Assembly: GCA_027623325.1 (NCBI GenBank)
Contig: JAQBXY010000002.1
Location: 176,756 to 240,755 of the forward strand
Source: Gemmatimonadota bacterium
GTDB taxonomy: Bacteria; Gemmatimonadota; Gemmatimonadetes; Longimicrobiales; Gaopeijiaceae
Length of the DNA stretch: 64,000 nucleotides
Direction of reading: 5' to 3'
Both the position numbers and the translations under genes were made by a program. The notes under the pieces are model-generated. The model worked only from the letters and a program-made list of their open reading frames with translations. It made no database searches and was not told the origin of the DNA. Below are positions 17,458 through 26,922 of this stretch, in pieces. How positions within the stretch are numbered: position 1 is the first letter of the stretch; every line of letters starts with the position of its first letter.

Positions 17458-18878
17458 TGCGGTCCTTCCGTGTCCAGCTCGCGCTTCGTGCGACCCTCGC
17501 GGCGACGCTGGGTCTCGCAGCGCTCTCTGCGGTGACACTCACCACGCTTACGGTTTTGCTGGACCGCGAGGTAAACGCCTCCATTCTCAGCGTCGCTTCG
17601 ATCCAGGCTGCGTCTCTCGCGGACGGGCCGGACGGTGCGATGCACTTCCACGAGTGGGATCTCTCTGCGGACGAAGCCGCATCGGTCCGAGACTTGATCC
17701 GTTATGCGCAGGTGTGGGCGGTGGACGGGCGGAGTCTACTCCGGAGTCAGTACATGACCTCCGATCTCCCGTCCGATGCGGACGCCCTTGCACTGGCGTC
17801 CGTGGGGGAGTTGGTCTGGGCCCAGCAGGATTTTGAAGGCACGCCGGTCCGGTCGCTGTTCTACCCGTTGGAACGGCTCGGGGTGGCACATGAAGCGCAC
17901 GTGCTCCAGGTGGCCGCGCCACTCGCTGCTCGCAACGGAATGCTCGTCCGAGCTGCGGCCTTCCTGGGGCTGCTGACCGTACTTCTCGCGGCGGCGACCT
18001 TTGCGGGGTCGTGGTGGCTTGCCGGTAGCGCGGTGCTACCGATTCACGCCGTCATCGATCAGGCCGAGGAGATCGGAGCCCGCTCGTTGGATCGGAGGAT
18101 TCAGGCGTACGCCGATACCGTCGAGTATCGAAGGCTGGTGGACGTTCTGAATACGATGTTGGGCCGGATCCAGGGCTCCTTCGAGGCGCAGCGCCGCTTC
18201 GCCGCCGACGCCAGCCACGAGATGCGCTCGCCCCTCACTGCGATGCGCGGAGAAATCGAGATCGCCCTGAGGCGCGAACGCGATCGAGAGGAGTACGTGC
18301 GCGTGTTGGGGAGTACGCTGGAGGAGGTGGTGCGACTGACCGCCATCACCGAAGACCTGCTTACACTCGCGCGTTCGGACGCTGGTGCCATGAGTCCGCG
18401 ACTCGAGGTGGCGGATGCGGCCGGTGTCGTCCTGGCCGTCGTGGAACGACTGAGGCCCAGGGCAGTCTCGAAAGGCGTCGCCTTGAACGTCGCTGCGGAG
18501 CCCGCGATAACGGCAGTGATCGATGGGGGACTCCTCGGGCAGGCGGCGTGGAACCTCATGGACAACGCGCTGAAGTTCACGCCCTCCGGCGGCCGCGTGG
18601 ATGTCTCGGTTGTCGCAGTTGACGGCCAGGTCGTCCTCACGGTGGAGGACACGGGGCCGGGCCTGGGGGAAGTCGAGCAGGCAACGGTTTTCGCACGGTT
18701 CTATCGAGCGGACTCCGCTCGGACGCACGGCCGAGAGATGGGTGGCACTGGGCTCGGCCTCGCGATCGTGAAGGCAGTAGCCGAAGCCCATGGGGGTGAG
18801 GCGAACGCGGAGGACCGCCCGACCGGCGGGGCGCGTTTCACGGTCCGTCTCCCGTCCGCGCCGTCCATCGAGGCGTAA
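17454..18878 (+). CDS. Sensor histidine kinase (CusS-like)
   Basis: A 474-residue inner-membrane kinase. Two membrane segments (residues ~10-38 and ~165-195) bracket a periplasmic sensor of about 130 residues, followed by a HAMP linker. The H-box is DASHEMRSPLTAMRGE with His255; N-box LMDNALKF, G1 DTGPGLG and G2 GGTGLGLAIV follow. Architecture and gene pairing match heavy-metal sensor kinases such as CusS/CopS. ATG 17454 overlaps the regulator stop by 4 bases, so both are co-translated. The efflux genes follow after 111 bases with their own putative regulator site. Confidence 0.93.
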   Translation: MMRSFRVQLALRATLAATLGLAALSAVTLTTLTVLLDREVNASILSVASIQAASLADGPDGAMHFHEWDLSADEAASVRDLIRYAQVWAVDGRSLLRSQYMTSDLPSDADALALASVGELVWAQQDFEGTPVRSLFYPLERLGVAHEAHVLQVAAPLAARNGMLVRAAAFLGLLTVLLAAATFAGSWWLAGSAVLPIHAVIDQAEEIGARSLDRRIQAYADTVEYRRLVDVLNTMLGRIQGSFEAQRRFAADASHEMRSPLTAMRGEIEIALRRERDREEYVRVLGSTLEEVVRLTAITEDLLTLARSDAGAMSPRLEVADAAGVVLAVVERLRPRAVSKGVALNVAAEPAITAVIDGGLLGQAAWNLMDNALKFTPSGGRVDVSVVAVDGQVVLTVEDTGPGLGEVEQATVFARFYRADSARTHGREMGGTGLGLAIVKAVAEAHGGEANAEDRPTGGARFTVRLPSAPSIEA

Positions 18879-18906
18879 GCACGCAGCTGTGTATCGTGAA
18901 GGCATC

Positions 18907-18933
18907 TTCATCTTCACATCACAAAGGCTTCAC
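18907..18933 (+). promoter_or_regulatory. Putative response-regulator box before tolC
   Basis: Three pentamers at exact 11-base intervals: TTCAT (18907), ATCAC (18918) and TTCAC (18929). One-turn spacing is the known layout of OmpR/PhoB-family binding sites. The same triple, better conserved, occurs before the PepSY gene and on the other strand before the multicopper oxidase. It lies between the kinase and the efflux genes, which suggests a separate copper-induced promoter there. Confidence 0.55.
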
Positions 18934-18989
18934 GAGGAGCGGACCAGCTTTCGGTGAGTCGAGGAGCACACTCACCCGAGAGGAAGACC

Positions 18990-20294
18990 GTGAGCGCTTT
19001 TTCACGCCCGCGTTGCCTGACGATCGCCACCGTGATGGTCTTGTTCGTGGCTCCGCAGCTCAGGGCCCAGAGCTCTGAGACGATTGCTCTGCACGAAGTC
19101 TTGCAACTGCTTCAGGAGCGGAACCCACGACTTCAAGCGCTCGGCGCCGCCGCCGAGGCCGCGGCATTCAGGGAGCCCGAAGCTTCGACGCTTCCCGATC
19201 CGATTCTCCAGTTCGGCGTGATGAATTTCGGCGTGCCGAACCTCAACGCAGACATGGCGATGTCCATGGCGCCCTCCGTCCAGCTGATGCAGATGGTGCC
19301 GTTTCCCGGCAAGCTCGGGCTGAAGGGCGATATCGCGGGTTATGGCCACGACATGGCGTTGGCCACGGTGGATGAGAGCTGGTGGCAACTCCGAGCCAGC
19401 GCGTCGGCGTTGTTTTACGACCTCTATTCGCTCGACCGCCGAACCGAGGTCATGCGAGAGACGTTCGCGTTGCTGCAAGACTTCCAGCAGGTGGCAAGGA
19501 CGATGTATTCGGCCGGCCGCGGTCGCCAAGCCGACGTGCTCCGAGCCGACGTCGAGGTGGCGAAGCTCGATGGTGAGATCCGGCAGATGGAGGCGATGCG
19601 GCTGGCGAAGGCCGCACGCCTCAACGGCATCCTGGCCCGGCCCGCCGCGACGGTGATCGCAACGCCGACCCTCGGCGATCTACCCCTGTCCCACCCGCCG
19701 ACCGACACGCTTTCGCGTTGGGCGAGGGAGACGCGTCCCGCACTCGCGCGGGCGCGTTTCGGTGTAGACCAGGCTCGATCTCGCCTTGATCTCGCGGGTC
19801 GACAGATATGGCCCGATTTCACGGTTGGCCTGGCATACGGTCAGCGCGATCGCGGTGCCGGCACGGAACGAATGGGCAGCGTGATGTTCGCGTTCAGCCT
19901 TCCGGTCCACGCCGGTAGTCGACAGCACGCGTTGCGAGACGAGGCAGGTGCGATGGAGCGATTGGCGGAGGCCGATCTGACGGGCAGCCTGGCCGACGTG
20001 GACGCGCATATCGGCGTGTTGCTCGCAGACATGGATCGGGCTCGAACCTTGGTCGTGCTGTACCGCGACGAGGTGATCCCCCAGGCGCGGGCTACGGTCG
20101 AATCGGCGTCCTCCTCCTACCGCGTCGGCGCCGTGGATTTCATGACGCTCGTCGATGCCCAGATGACCGTGAACCAATACGCCGGGGAGTTGTTCGTGCT
20201 CCTCGCCGACTACGGACGGGCTGTTTCAGCGCTCGAATCGACGGTCGGCCGCACCCTACCCAGAAATGGACCCATCCTTTCGGAGGAACGATGA
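18990..20294 (+). CDS. TolC-family outer-membrane efflux protein (CusC/CzcC-like)
   Basis: A 434-residue outer-membrane channel subunit of a tripartite heavy-metal pump. It has a signal peptide (LTIATVMVLFVAPQLRAQ) and the two helical repeats of TolC proteins, with ALHEVLQLLQERNPRL at the start and FMTLVDAQMTVNQYAGELFVLLADYGRAVSALE at the end. GTG 18990 is chosen because AGAGG lies 6 bases before it. The stretch after the first helix (VMNFGVPNLNADMAMSMAPSVQLMQM) is Met-rich. Its stop overlaps the adaptor gene by 4 bases; the three pump genes form one operon. Confidence 0.93.
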   Translation: MSAFSRPRCLTIATVMVLFVAPQLRAQSSETIALHEVLQLLQERNPRLQALGAAAEAAAFREPEASTLPDPILQFGVMNFGVPNLNADMAMSMAPSVQLMQMVPFPGKLGLKGDIAGYGHDMALATVDESWWQLRASASALFYDLYSLDRRTEVMRETFALLQDFQQVARTMYSAGRGRQADVLRADVEVAKLDGEIRQMEAMRLAKAARLNGILARPAATVIATPTLGDLPLSHPPTDTLSRWARETRPALARARFGVDQARSRLDLAGRQIWPDFTVGLAYGQRDRGAGTERMGSVMFAFSLPVHAGSRQHALRDEAGAMERLAEADLTGSLADVDAHIGVLLADMDRARTLVVLYRDEVIPQARATVESASSSYRVGAVDFMTLVDAQMTVNQYAGELFVLLADYGRAVSALESTVGRTLPRNGPILSEER

Positions 20295-21481
20295 GCACCT
20301 CCAGGCAGATCGGAATCTCCTTGTTTCTCGTCGCGGCCGCGACGTCCGTCGTGTTCTATCAGCTTCGATCGGCTCCCGGGGAGGGGGGAGGGGCCGCGGA
20401 AGGAGAGCACGACATGGCGGCCATGTTGGCCGGGGGCGGGGAGATGCAACCCGTCGTGCTGGACGCGGAAGCCTCGCAGCGAATCGGCGTGGCCTTCGCC
20501 ACCGTGGAACGCCGCGTGCTGCCCGCGGTCGTCCGCACCGTGGGCAACGTCGTGTACGACGAGACGAGGCTCACGACGGTAAGCCCGAAGGTCGACGGTT
20601 GGGTCGAAGAGTTGGTGGTCGACTTCACCGGTGCACCGGTCCAAATGGGGGAGCCGCTCCTTCGACTCTACAGCCCCGCCCTGGTAACTGCTCAGGAGGA
20701 ACTCGTGCTCGCCGTCCGACTCGTCAGGAACGCTAGTGCGGATCGAGCACGTCAGAATGCGGAAGAGATGCTCGCATCGTCGAGACGACGTCTCGCCTAT
20801 TGGGATGTTCCTGTCGACGAGATCCAGCGCATCGAGGAGAGCGGCGAACCCACGAAGACCGTGACACTGCTTGCACCAGCCACTGGCATCATCGTCGAAA
20901 AGAACGTGGTCGAAGGTGATCGAATCATGCCGGGCATGACCGTCTTTCGGATTGCCGATTTGACCCGAGTCTGGATCGAGGCGGAGGTCTTTGAGAAGGA
21001 CCTGGCCCTGGTCAGCTTGGGTCAGCGCGCCACCGTCACGTTCCCCGCGTATCCGGGCGAATCGTTCGTGGGCGGAGTCACCTATGTGCATCCCACCGTC
21101 TCCAGCCAGTCGCGTACTGCGCGGGTCCGACTCGAACTCTCGAACTCCCATGGCTTGTTCATGCCGGGCATGTATGCCCAGGTCGAGTTCCAAGCGCTCG
21201 CGGCACCGCCCACACTGGTAGTGCCCCGCAGCTCCGTGCTCGTCACGGGAGAGCGGGCGCTCGTCTTTGTCCAGGCCTCCGACGGCGCGCTGCATCCTCG
21301 CGAGGTCGTGCCCGGGCGAACCGCGGGGCAGCTCATGGAGATTCTGAGTGGCCTGGCGGCGGGCGAGCGGATTGTGTCGTCCGCGGCGTTTCTAGTGGAC
21401 GCGGAGTCCAACCTGGGCACTCTGCGAGGAGTGCCCGGATCGATGCCCGATACGTCGGACGTCGATCACTCCGGTCACTAG
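20291..21481 (+). CDS. cusB: RND efflux periplasmic adaptor (CusB family)
   Basis: A 396-residue membrane-fusion protein joining CusA to the outer-membrane channel. An N-terminal anchor (ISLFLVAAATSVVFYQL) is followed by a Met/Gly segment (EHDMAAMLAGGGEMQP); CusB uses N-terminal methionines to bind Cu(I)/Ag(I). Then come the barrel-sandwich part (VSPKVDGWVEELVVDFTGAPVQMGEPLL), a helical hairpin, LLAPATGIIVEKNVVEGDRIMPGM, and the beta-barrel (VWIEAEVFEKDLALVSLGQ). The order is normal for the family. Start overlaps the tolC stop; the pump gene follows after 9 bases. Confidence 0.94.
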   Translation: MSTSRQIGISLFLVAAATSVVFYQLRSAPGEGGGAAEGEHDMAAMLAGGGEMQPVVLDAEASQRIGVAFATVERRVLPAVVRTVGNVVYDETRLTTVSPKVDGWVEELVVDFTGAPVQMGEPLLRLYSPALVTAQEELVLAVRLVRNASADRARQNAEEMLASSRRRLAYWDVPVDEIQRIEESGEPTKTVTLLAPATGIIVEKNVVEGDRIMPGMTVFRIADLTRVWIEAEVFEKDLALVSLGQRATVTFPAYPGESFVGGVTYVHPTVSSQSRTARVRLELSNSHGLFMPGMYAQVEFQALAAPPTLVVPRSSVLVTGERALVFVQASDGALHPREVVPGRTAGQLMEILSGLAAGERIVSSAAFLVDAESNLGTLRGVPGSMPDTSDVDHSGH

Positions 21482-21490
21482 GAACCCTTC

Positions 21491-24400
21491 ATGTTGAAAC
21501 GTGTCATTCAAGCCTCCGTCGACCACAGGGTCCTGGTCATCATCTTCGGGGTGTTTGTGGTTGCGGCGGGTGTTTTCGCCATACGCACGACACCACTGGA
21601 GGCGATCCCGGATCTGTCCGATGTGCAGGTCATTGTGCGGACCGACTTCGCGGGACAGGCTCCGCAGATCGTAGAGGATCAGGTCACGTATCCGGTCGCG
21701 TCCGAGATGTTGAAGGTGCCCGGGGCCCGGACTGTTCGCGGCTACTCGTTCTTCGGCACCTCCTTCGTCTATGTGATCTTCGACGACGGAACCGACCTCT
21801 ATTGGGCCCGTAGTCGCGTGCTGGAGTATTTGTCCTCGATCCGCGGTAGGCTCCCGGAGGCGGCGCAACCGTCGCTCGGTCCGGACGCCACGGGTCTGGG
21901 TTGGGTTTACCAGTACGCCCTCGTGGACACGACCGGGAGGATGTCGTTGGCCGACATCCGTTCGTACCAGGATTGGTACCTGCGCTATCAACTCACGGCG
22001 GTACCCGGCGTGAGCGAGGTCGCGACGGTCGGAGGCTATGAGCAGGTCTACGAAGTCACCGTCGACCCGATCAAGCTTCGGGGCTTTGGTATTCCGGTGA
22101 CGCGGGTCATGGAGGCTATCCGTACGTCGAATGAGGACGTCGGCGCGATGGTCCTCGAATTGGCGGACCGCGAGTACATGATCCGCGGACTCGGCTACCT
22201 CCGAGGGCTCGAGGATATCGAAAAGGTAGTGGTCGCCGCGTCGGATCACGGGACTCCCGTGCGCGTGGAGGACGTGGCGACCGTGCGGCTCGCACCTGAT
22301 GTGCGCCGAGGCGTTGCCGATCTGAACGGCGAAGGCGATGTGGTCGGCGGCATCGTCGTCATGCGGTACGGCGAGAACGCTCTCGCGACAATCGAGCGAG
22401 TGAAGGCCAAGCTATCCGAAGTCGAGTCCGGCTTCCCCCCGGGGCTGGTCGTGCGTCCCGTCTATGACCGATCCGACCTCATCCATCGCGCGATCGACAC
22501 GCTCAAGGAGAAGCTGCTCGAAGAGTCGCTCGTCGTCGCGCTGGTGATCGTGATCTTCCTCGTTCACATCCCCAGTGCCTTGGTCGCGATTCTCACGCTA
22601 CCACTGGGTATCTTGATGGCGTTCGTAGCCATGCGGGCGCTGGGTCTCGGTGCGGACATCATGAGCCTCGGCGGCATCGTGATCGCGGTCGGCGCGATGA
22701 CCGACGCCGCGATCGTCATGATCGAGAACATGCACAAGCATCTGGCGCGCGCGATCGACGAAAAGCGGGCCTTGGCTGCGGCGTCAGGTGTCCCGATTCC
22801 GGGAGACGAAGGCGGTGATGTACTCCACACGAAGCTACTGACATCGAAGGAGCGTTGGGATGTCGTCGTCCGTTCCTCGCAGGAGGTCGGACCGGCCCTC
22901 TTCTTCTCCCTGTTGATCATCACGGTGTCGTTCTTACCCGTCTTTAGCCTCGAGGCTCAGGAAGGGCGCCTATTCAAACCTCTGGCGTGGACGAAGACAC
23001 TGTCGATGGCGAGCGCGAGCCTGCTCTCCGTGACCATGGTCCCCGTAGCGATGGGGCTGTTCATCCAGGGCCGCATCCACAGGGAGCACAAGAACCCCGT
23101 CAACCGACTCCTCGTGGCGATTTATCGGCCGATTCTCGAGACCGTGTTGAAATTCCGCTGGCCGGTGATCGGAGGGGCGCTTGCGATCCTGGTGCTCACC
23201 GTGCTGCCGTTTCAGAAGCTGGGTTCCGAGTTCATGCCGCCGCTCGATGAGGGGACCATTCTCTTCATGCCGGTCACACTTCCGGGCATCAGCGTGGCTG
23301 CCGTACAGCAGACACTAAGGACTCAGGACTCGATCATCGCGCTGTTCCCCGAGGTGCAAAGCGTATTCGGAAAGGCGGGGCGCGCTTCCACGGCCACCGA
23401 TCCGGCACCGCTCTCGATGTTCGAGACGACGATCGTGCTCAAGCCCCAAGGGGAGTGGCGACCAGGTGTCACGTCCGCGTCATTGCTGGCGGAGATGGAC
23501 GCCGAACTTCGGATGGCCGGTGTGACGAATTCGTGGACGATGCCGATCAAGGGTCGCATCGACATGCTCGCCACCGGGATCCGCACGCCGGTCGGGGTCA
23601 AGATTTTCGGACCGGATCTGGCGGTGCTCGAGCGGCTGGCGACCGAGGTGGAAGCGGCCGTGAAGATGGTACCCGGGACTCGATCCGCCGTGGGCGAGCG
23701 GGTGATGTCGGGTTCGTACCTCGACATCGACATCGATCGCGACGCGGCGGCTCGGTATGGCATCGCGGTTCGCACGATCCAAATGGTGATCGCGTCGGCG
23801 GTGGGGGGGATGAGCATCACACGGACGGTCGAAGGTCGCGAACGATACTCGGTCAGGCTTCGCTATCCCCAGGAACTGCGGGATCAACCCGAGAAGCTCG
23901 CCGAGATCCTATTGCCGGTTGGGAACCGCAGCGCGGCCATGGACGATATGGTGACCAGCGCCACGATGGCTGGCATCGACGGCGCCGTCGCGCCTTCTTC
24001 TTCCCGGATACCAATGGGAGAGATGGCCGAAGCCGCCGGATCCATGGGGATGGCCCAGATTCCACTCGGGCAGGTTGCCAACATTCGAACGGTGAGGGGC
24101 CCCATGTCGATCAAGACCGAACAGGCGTTCCCGACTGCGTGGGTCTTCGTCGACGTGGAGCAGAGTGATCTCGGCTCCTACGTGGTTGCGGCTCAGCGGA
24201 TGGTCGCGAGCATGGTCGAACTCCCCCAGGGATACACGATCCAATGGTCGGGCCAGTACGAGTACATGCTACGCGCGAAGGAGAAACTCCAGCTGGTGGT
24301 ACCCGCCACCCTACTCCTCATCTTTCTGTTGCTGTTCATCAACTTCGGGACGATCGCGGAGACGATGATCGTGATGCTGTCTTTGCCTTTCAGCCTCGTG

Positions 24401-24823
24401 GGTGGGGTGGTCATTCTGGCGGTCCTGGGTTTCAACTGGTCCGTGGCCACCGGCGTTGGCTTCATCGCGCTCGCGGGGGTCGCTGCGGAAATCGGCGTGA
24501 TCATGCTGCTATACCTTGGAGTGGCCTGGAAGGAGAACAAGCAACAGGAAGCGAGCGTCGCTTCGCTACGACGCGCCGTTGTGGAGGGTGCAGCGCATCG
24601 GGTGCGACCGATCATCATGACCGTCGCCACGATCGTGGTGGGGCTGCTGCCGATCTTCTGGGGGCATGGAGCAGGCGCGTCGGTCATGCGGAGGATCGCG
24701 GCGCCTATGGTCGGTGGCATGATCTCTGCCACCCTTCTGACGCTCCTGGTGATACCGGCGATCTACTCGCTCTGGCAGGAGGCTGTTTTGAAGCGGGAAG
24801 CGCGCGAGCCGGAGCCTCGCTAG
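21491..24823 (+). CDS. cusA: Heavy-metal RND efflux pump (CusA/CzcA family)
   Basis: A 1110-residue proton-driven pump of the inner membrane, the metal-binding core of the CusBA-TolC complex. Helix 1 is followed by ALEAIPDLSDVQV-type residues; the helix-4 relay segment reads ADIMSLGGIVIAVGAMTDAAIVMIENMHKH, the known HME-RND motif with Asp and Glu. A second permease half has the matching 6 helices. Residues ~814-858, between LLPVG and IPLGQVA, hold an insert with at least seven methionines that is not part of the usual CusA text; this favours Cu(I)/Ag(I). Last gene of the pump operon. Confidence 0.95.
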   Translation: MLKRVIQASVDHRVLVIIFGVFVVAAGVFAIRTTPLEAIPDLSDVQVIVRTDFAGQAPQIVEDQVTYPVASEMLKVPGARTVRGYSFFGTSFVYVIFDDGTDLYWARSRVLEYLSSIRGRLPEAAQPSLGPDATGLGWVYQYALVDTTGRMSLADIRSYQDWYLRYQLTAVPGVSEVATVGGYEQVYEVTVDPIKLRGFGIPVTRVMEAIRTSNEDVGAMVLELADREYMIRGLGYLRGLEDIEKVVVAASDHGTPVRVEDVATVRLAPDVRRGVADLNGEGDVVGGIVVMRYGENALATIERVKAKLSEVESGFPPGLVVRPVYDRSDLIHRAIDTLKEKLLEESLVVALVIVIFLVHIPSALVAILTLPLGILMAFVAMRALGLGADIMSLGGIVIAVGAMTDAAIVMIENMHKHLARAIDEKRALAAASGVPIPGDEGGDVLHTKLLTSKERWDVVVRSSQEVGPALFFSLLIITVSFLPVFSLEAQEGRLFKPLAWTKTLSMASASLLSVTMVPVAMGLFIQGRIHREHKNPVNRLLVAIYRPILETVLKFRWPVIGGALAILVLTVLPFQKLGSEFMPPLDEGTILFMPVTLPGISVAAVQQTLRTQDSIIALFPEVQSVFGKAGRASTATDPAPLSMFETTIVLKPQGEWRPGVTSASLLAEMDAELRMAGVTNSWTMPIKGRIDMLATGIRTPVGVKIFGPDLAVLERLATEVEAAVKMVPGTRSAVGERVMSGSYLDIDIDRDAAARYGIAVRTIQMVIASAVGGMSITRTVEGRERYSVRLRYPQELRDQPEKLAEILLPVGNRSAAMDDMVTSATMAGIDGAVAPSSSRIPMGEMAEAAGSMGMAQIPLGQVANIRTVRGPMSIKTEQAFPTAWVFVDVEQSDLGSYVVAAQRMVASMVELPQGYTIQWSGQYEYMLRAKEKLQLVVPATLLLIFLLLFINFGTIAETMIVMLSLPFSLVGGVVILAVLGFNWSVATGVGFIALAGVAAEIGVIMLLYLGVAWKENKQQEASVASLRRAVVEGAAHRVRPIIMTVATIVVGLLPIFWGHGAGASVMRRIAAPMVGGMISATLLTLLVIPAIYSLWQEAVLKREAREPEPR

Positions 24824-24880
24824 GGCTCCTCAGTTGCCAGCGAACTCACCCGCCACGCCAGAAACTGAATCTCGTGGGTA

Positions 24881-25789
24881 TCAATGATCCAAGGGCGACG
24901 AACGCACGAGGATCGCGGTGATCAACAACACAACCTGAGCGATGAGCAGCTCGACGCTGGCCGTGCGACGCATCGCCATGCTTCCGCTGGCGTCGCCCAA
25001 CCGTGGGGTGAGGACCCGGAAGTTCCATCCGCCCAGGGCCATCACGACCGCGACTACCGCGAGCTTCAGCAGCAGGGTGCGGCCGTATCCGGTCGTAACG
25101 AGCGAAGTCCAATCGGCGAGCTGAGTCCACGCCGCGAAGCTGCCCGTGACGATGAGCGCTCCCACACAAACCATCGCGATCCGCGAAAAGGCTGGAACCA
25201 GCACCGGGAGCAGGCTGCCGACGGGATCGACCTCTTGGCGCCACCTCCGCTCGAGATAGAGTACGAGCGCGAGTCCACCCATCCATCCGCCGGCTGCCCA
25301 GACGTGCATCGTATCAGCAGCGATGGGTAGGAGGCCGAGACCCTCGGTGCCCGCCGCGTGCCCCGTCAGCCCGGGGAACGCGCACAGGGCCAGCATGACC
25401 GGGGTCACGAGCCACCATCCGGCCGAGTAACCGGCCCGCGCCAGGAACATCGCCGCGACCGCCACGATCGAGCCGCCCGCGGCCCACAGCCAACTTCTAC
25501 CCCAGGAGGTCGCACCCAGGAGTAGGCTCGCATCCTCGGTCCACGGGACAAACGGATCGCGGAACTCCTGCAATTGGCGCGCGAAATAGAAGGCAAGGGC
25601 GAGCGGGAGCAGCATCGCCCCCACTGCCCCCACTCGCGCCGCGCCGGTTCGGAGCCACTCCGACGAAGGCTGCTCCGAGTCGAAGCGGACCCTGGGCAGA
25701 ATCGTCCAACGCGCGATGGCCGCACCGGTCGCCAGGGCGAGCCCTGCGAAGAGCAACCATCCGGTCAGCGCGCTGAACGTTCCCGCCAT
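24881..25789 (-). CDS. copD: CopD-family copper resistance membrane protein
   Basis: A 302-residue inner-membrane protein with about eight helices and the CopD domain (PF05425) in its second half (HVWAAGGWMGGLALVLYL, then FSRIAMVCVGALIVTGSFAAW, and LLLKLAVVAVVMALGGWNF). CopD works with CopC, apparently taking periplasmic copper across the inner membrane. The His in HVWAAG and nearby residues match the family's metal site. It starts 6 bases after the copC stop and is the last gene of the oxidase-CopB-CopC-CopD operon. Convergent with cusA, with about 57 bases between. Confidence 0.9.
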   Translation of the reverse strand: MAGTFSALTGWLLFAGLALATGAAIARWTILPRVRFDSEQPSSEWLRTGAARVGAVGAMLLPLALAFYFARQLQEFRDPFVPWTEDASLLLGATSWGRSWLWAAGGSIVAVAAMFLARAGYSAGWWLVTPVMLALCAFPGLTGHAAGTEGLGLLPIAADTMHVWAAGGWMGGLALVLYLERRWRQEVDPVGSLLPVLVPAFSRIAMVCVGALIVTGSFAAWTQLADWTSLVTTGYGRTLLLKLAVVAVVMALGGWNFRVLTPRLGDASGSMAMRRTASVELLIAQVVLLITAILVRSSPLDH

Positions 25790-25795
25790 GGAGAA

Positions 25796-26185
25796 CTAGC
25801 GGGCGACTACGGTGAAGTCGAAGGTCTCCCGAATGACATGGCCATCCGCACCCATTCCTCTCCACGACACCGTGTAGACTCCCGGCGAGAGCGTTCCGTG
25901 CAGTTCTACCGCGAACGAGCGCGGCTCTTCGGCGTCCTGCACGACGTCCATTACGTGGACTCCTGCCTCTTCCGCTCCGACGAGACGGATGGACGTGGTG
26001 CCCGACTGGGGCTCCTCGGTGAACCAAAGGCGGACTTCGGAGGGAGACTCCACGGAGGTGTCCGCTGCCGGTGAGGACTTACTCAGCCCGAAGTGGAGCG
26101 TGGAGACATCGGATGCTGCCGTTGCGCCGAGCGTCGCGATCGCCACGAGCGACAGGGCCGCCAGCCTGAAAGATCTCATCATCAT
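25796..26185 (-). CDS. copC: CopC-like periplasmic copper-binding protein
   Basis: About 129 residues: a signal peptide (MRSFRLAALSLVAIATLGATAA) and a CopC beta-sandwich (PF04234). Family features are LSKSSPAADTSVESPSEVRLWFTEEP and VYTVSWRGMGADGHVIRETFDFTV. The N-terminal His of classic CopC is replaced by a sequence starting SDVSTLHFGLS, where one His is kept; the C-terminal GADGHV His is present. I prefer ATG 26185 because AGGA sits 9 bases before it; ATG 26194, three codons longer, directly abuts that site. Between copB and copD in the operon. Confidence 0.87.
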   Translation of the reverse strand: MMMRSFRLAALSLVAIATLGATAASDVSTLHFGLSKSSPAADTSVESPSEVRLWFTEEPQSGTTSIRLVGAEEAGVHVMDVVQDAEEPRSFAVELHGTLSPGVYTVSWRGMGADGHVIRETFDFTVVAR

Positions 26186-26211
26186 CGGTTCCATTCCTGA
26201 AGTGAAGTGAA

Positions 26212-26922
26212 TCAATATATGAGGCGGAGACCTGCTCCGAGCCGAAACCCGGAGGCCTCCCCGCCACCCGTTATCGGGATGCGCGCCTGGGGAACGCGCT
26301 CCCACGTGAGGTCGAGATACGGAGCGAACTTCCTCCTTATCTCGTACCGAGCCCGAAGGCCCACTTCTGCAGCTCCAACGCCTGACGGCAGATCGAAGCC
26401 ATCATCGTCTGTAATCAGCCAATCCAGCTCACCTCCCACAGTCACGATCAGGCGCTGCGAGACGAAGAGGTCGTTTTCAGCCTCCAGCTGAAGGCTTGGT
26501 GCTCCCCGATGGCTGACCGCGCCCATCAGGGCGACCTCGAACCAATACGGGGCTAGACCCATCAGGCCGAAGGTTAGATAGCCCTGGGACACGGGCTCAA
26601 TTCTTTGTCGATACCCAACGACCACGTCCCAGAATGTTCTCACATAACGGCCGTAGAGCAGCTCCACTTCGGCCGATTCGAGCTCACGGTCGACGCCCTC
26701 GCCGTTCGTGCTCCACCACAGTCGGTCGAAGTCGGTCCCGACCCATCCGGCCGCGTCCCAGCGACTCGACATCTCTTCGTTCACCCGCGTCGCATCCACA
26801 TCGAGTACGGAGTAGTGGAAGACCGCGTTGTCCATCATGTGCTGTGCATTCGCCGGGCCGGGGTCTAGAAGAAAAGACCCGACGACTAGGGCGAGGACCG
26901 CGATCGTCGATCCGGACCTCAT
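26212..26922 (-). CDS. copB: CopB-like outer-membrane copper resistance protein
   Basis: A 236-residue outer-membrane beta-barrel of the CopB/PcoB family (PF05275). Signal peptide MRSGSTIAVLALVVGSFLLDPGPANA, then alternating strands with WSTNGEGVDRELESAEVELLYGRYVRTFWDVVVGYR, FEVALMGAVSHRGAPSLQLEAENDLFVSQRL, and the terminal aromatic RLIY. It lacks the long Met/His-rich N-terminal linker of PcoB, so it may be a lean variant. ATG 26922 overlaps the oxidase stop by 4 bases, so the two are coupled. CopB is held to sequester copper at the outer membrane. Confidence 0.92.
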   Translation of the reverse strand: MRSGSTIAVLALVVGSFLLDPGPANAQHMMDNAVFHYSVLDVDATRVNEEMSSRWDAAGWVGTDFDRLWWSTNGEGVDRELESAEVELLYGRYVRTFWDVVVGYRQRIEPVSQGYLTFGLMGLAPYWFEVALMGAVSHRGAPSLQLEAENDLFVSQRLIVTVGGELDWLITDDDGFDLPSGVGAAEVGLRARYEIRRKFAPYLDLTWERVPQARIPITGGGEASGFRLGAGLRLIY

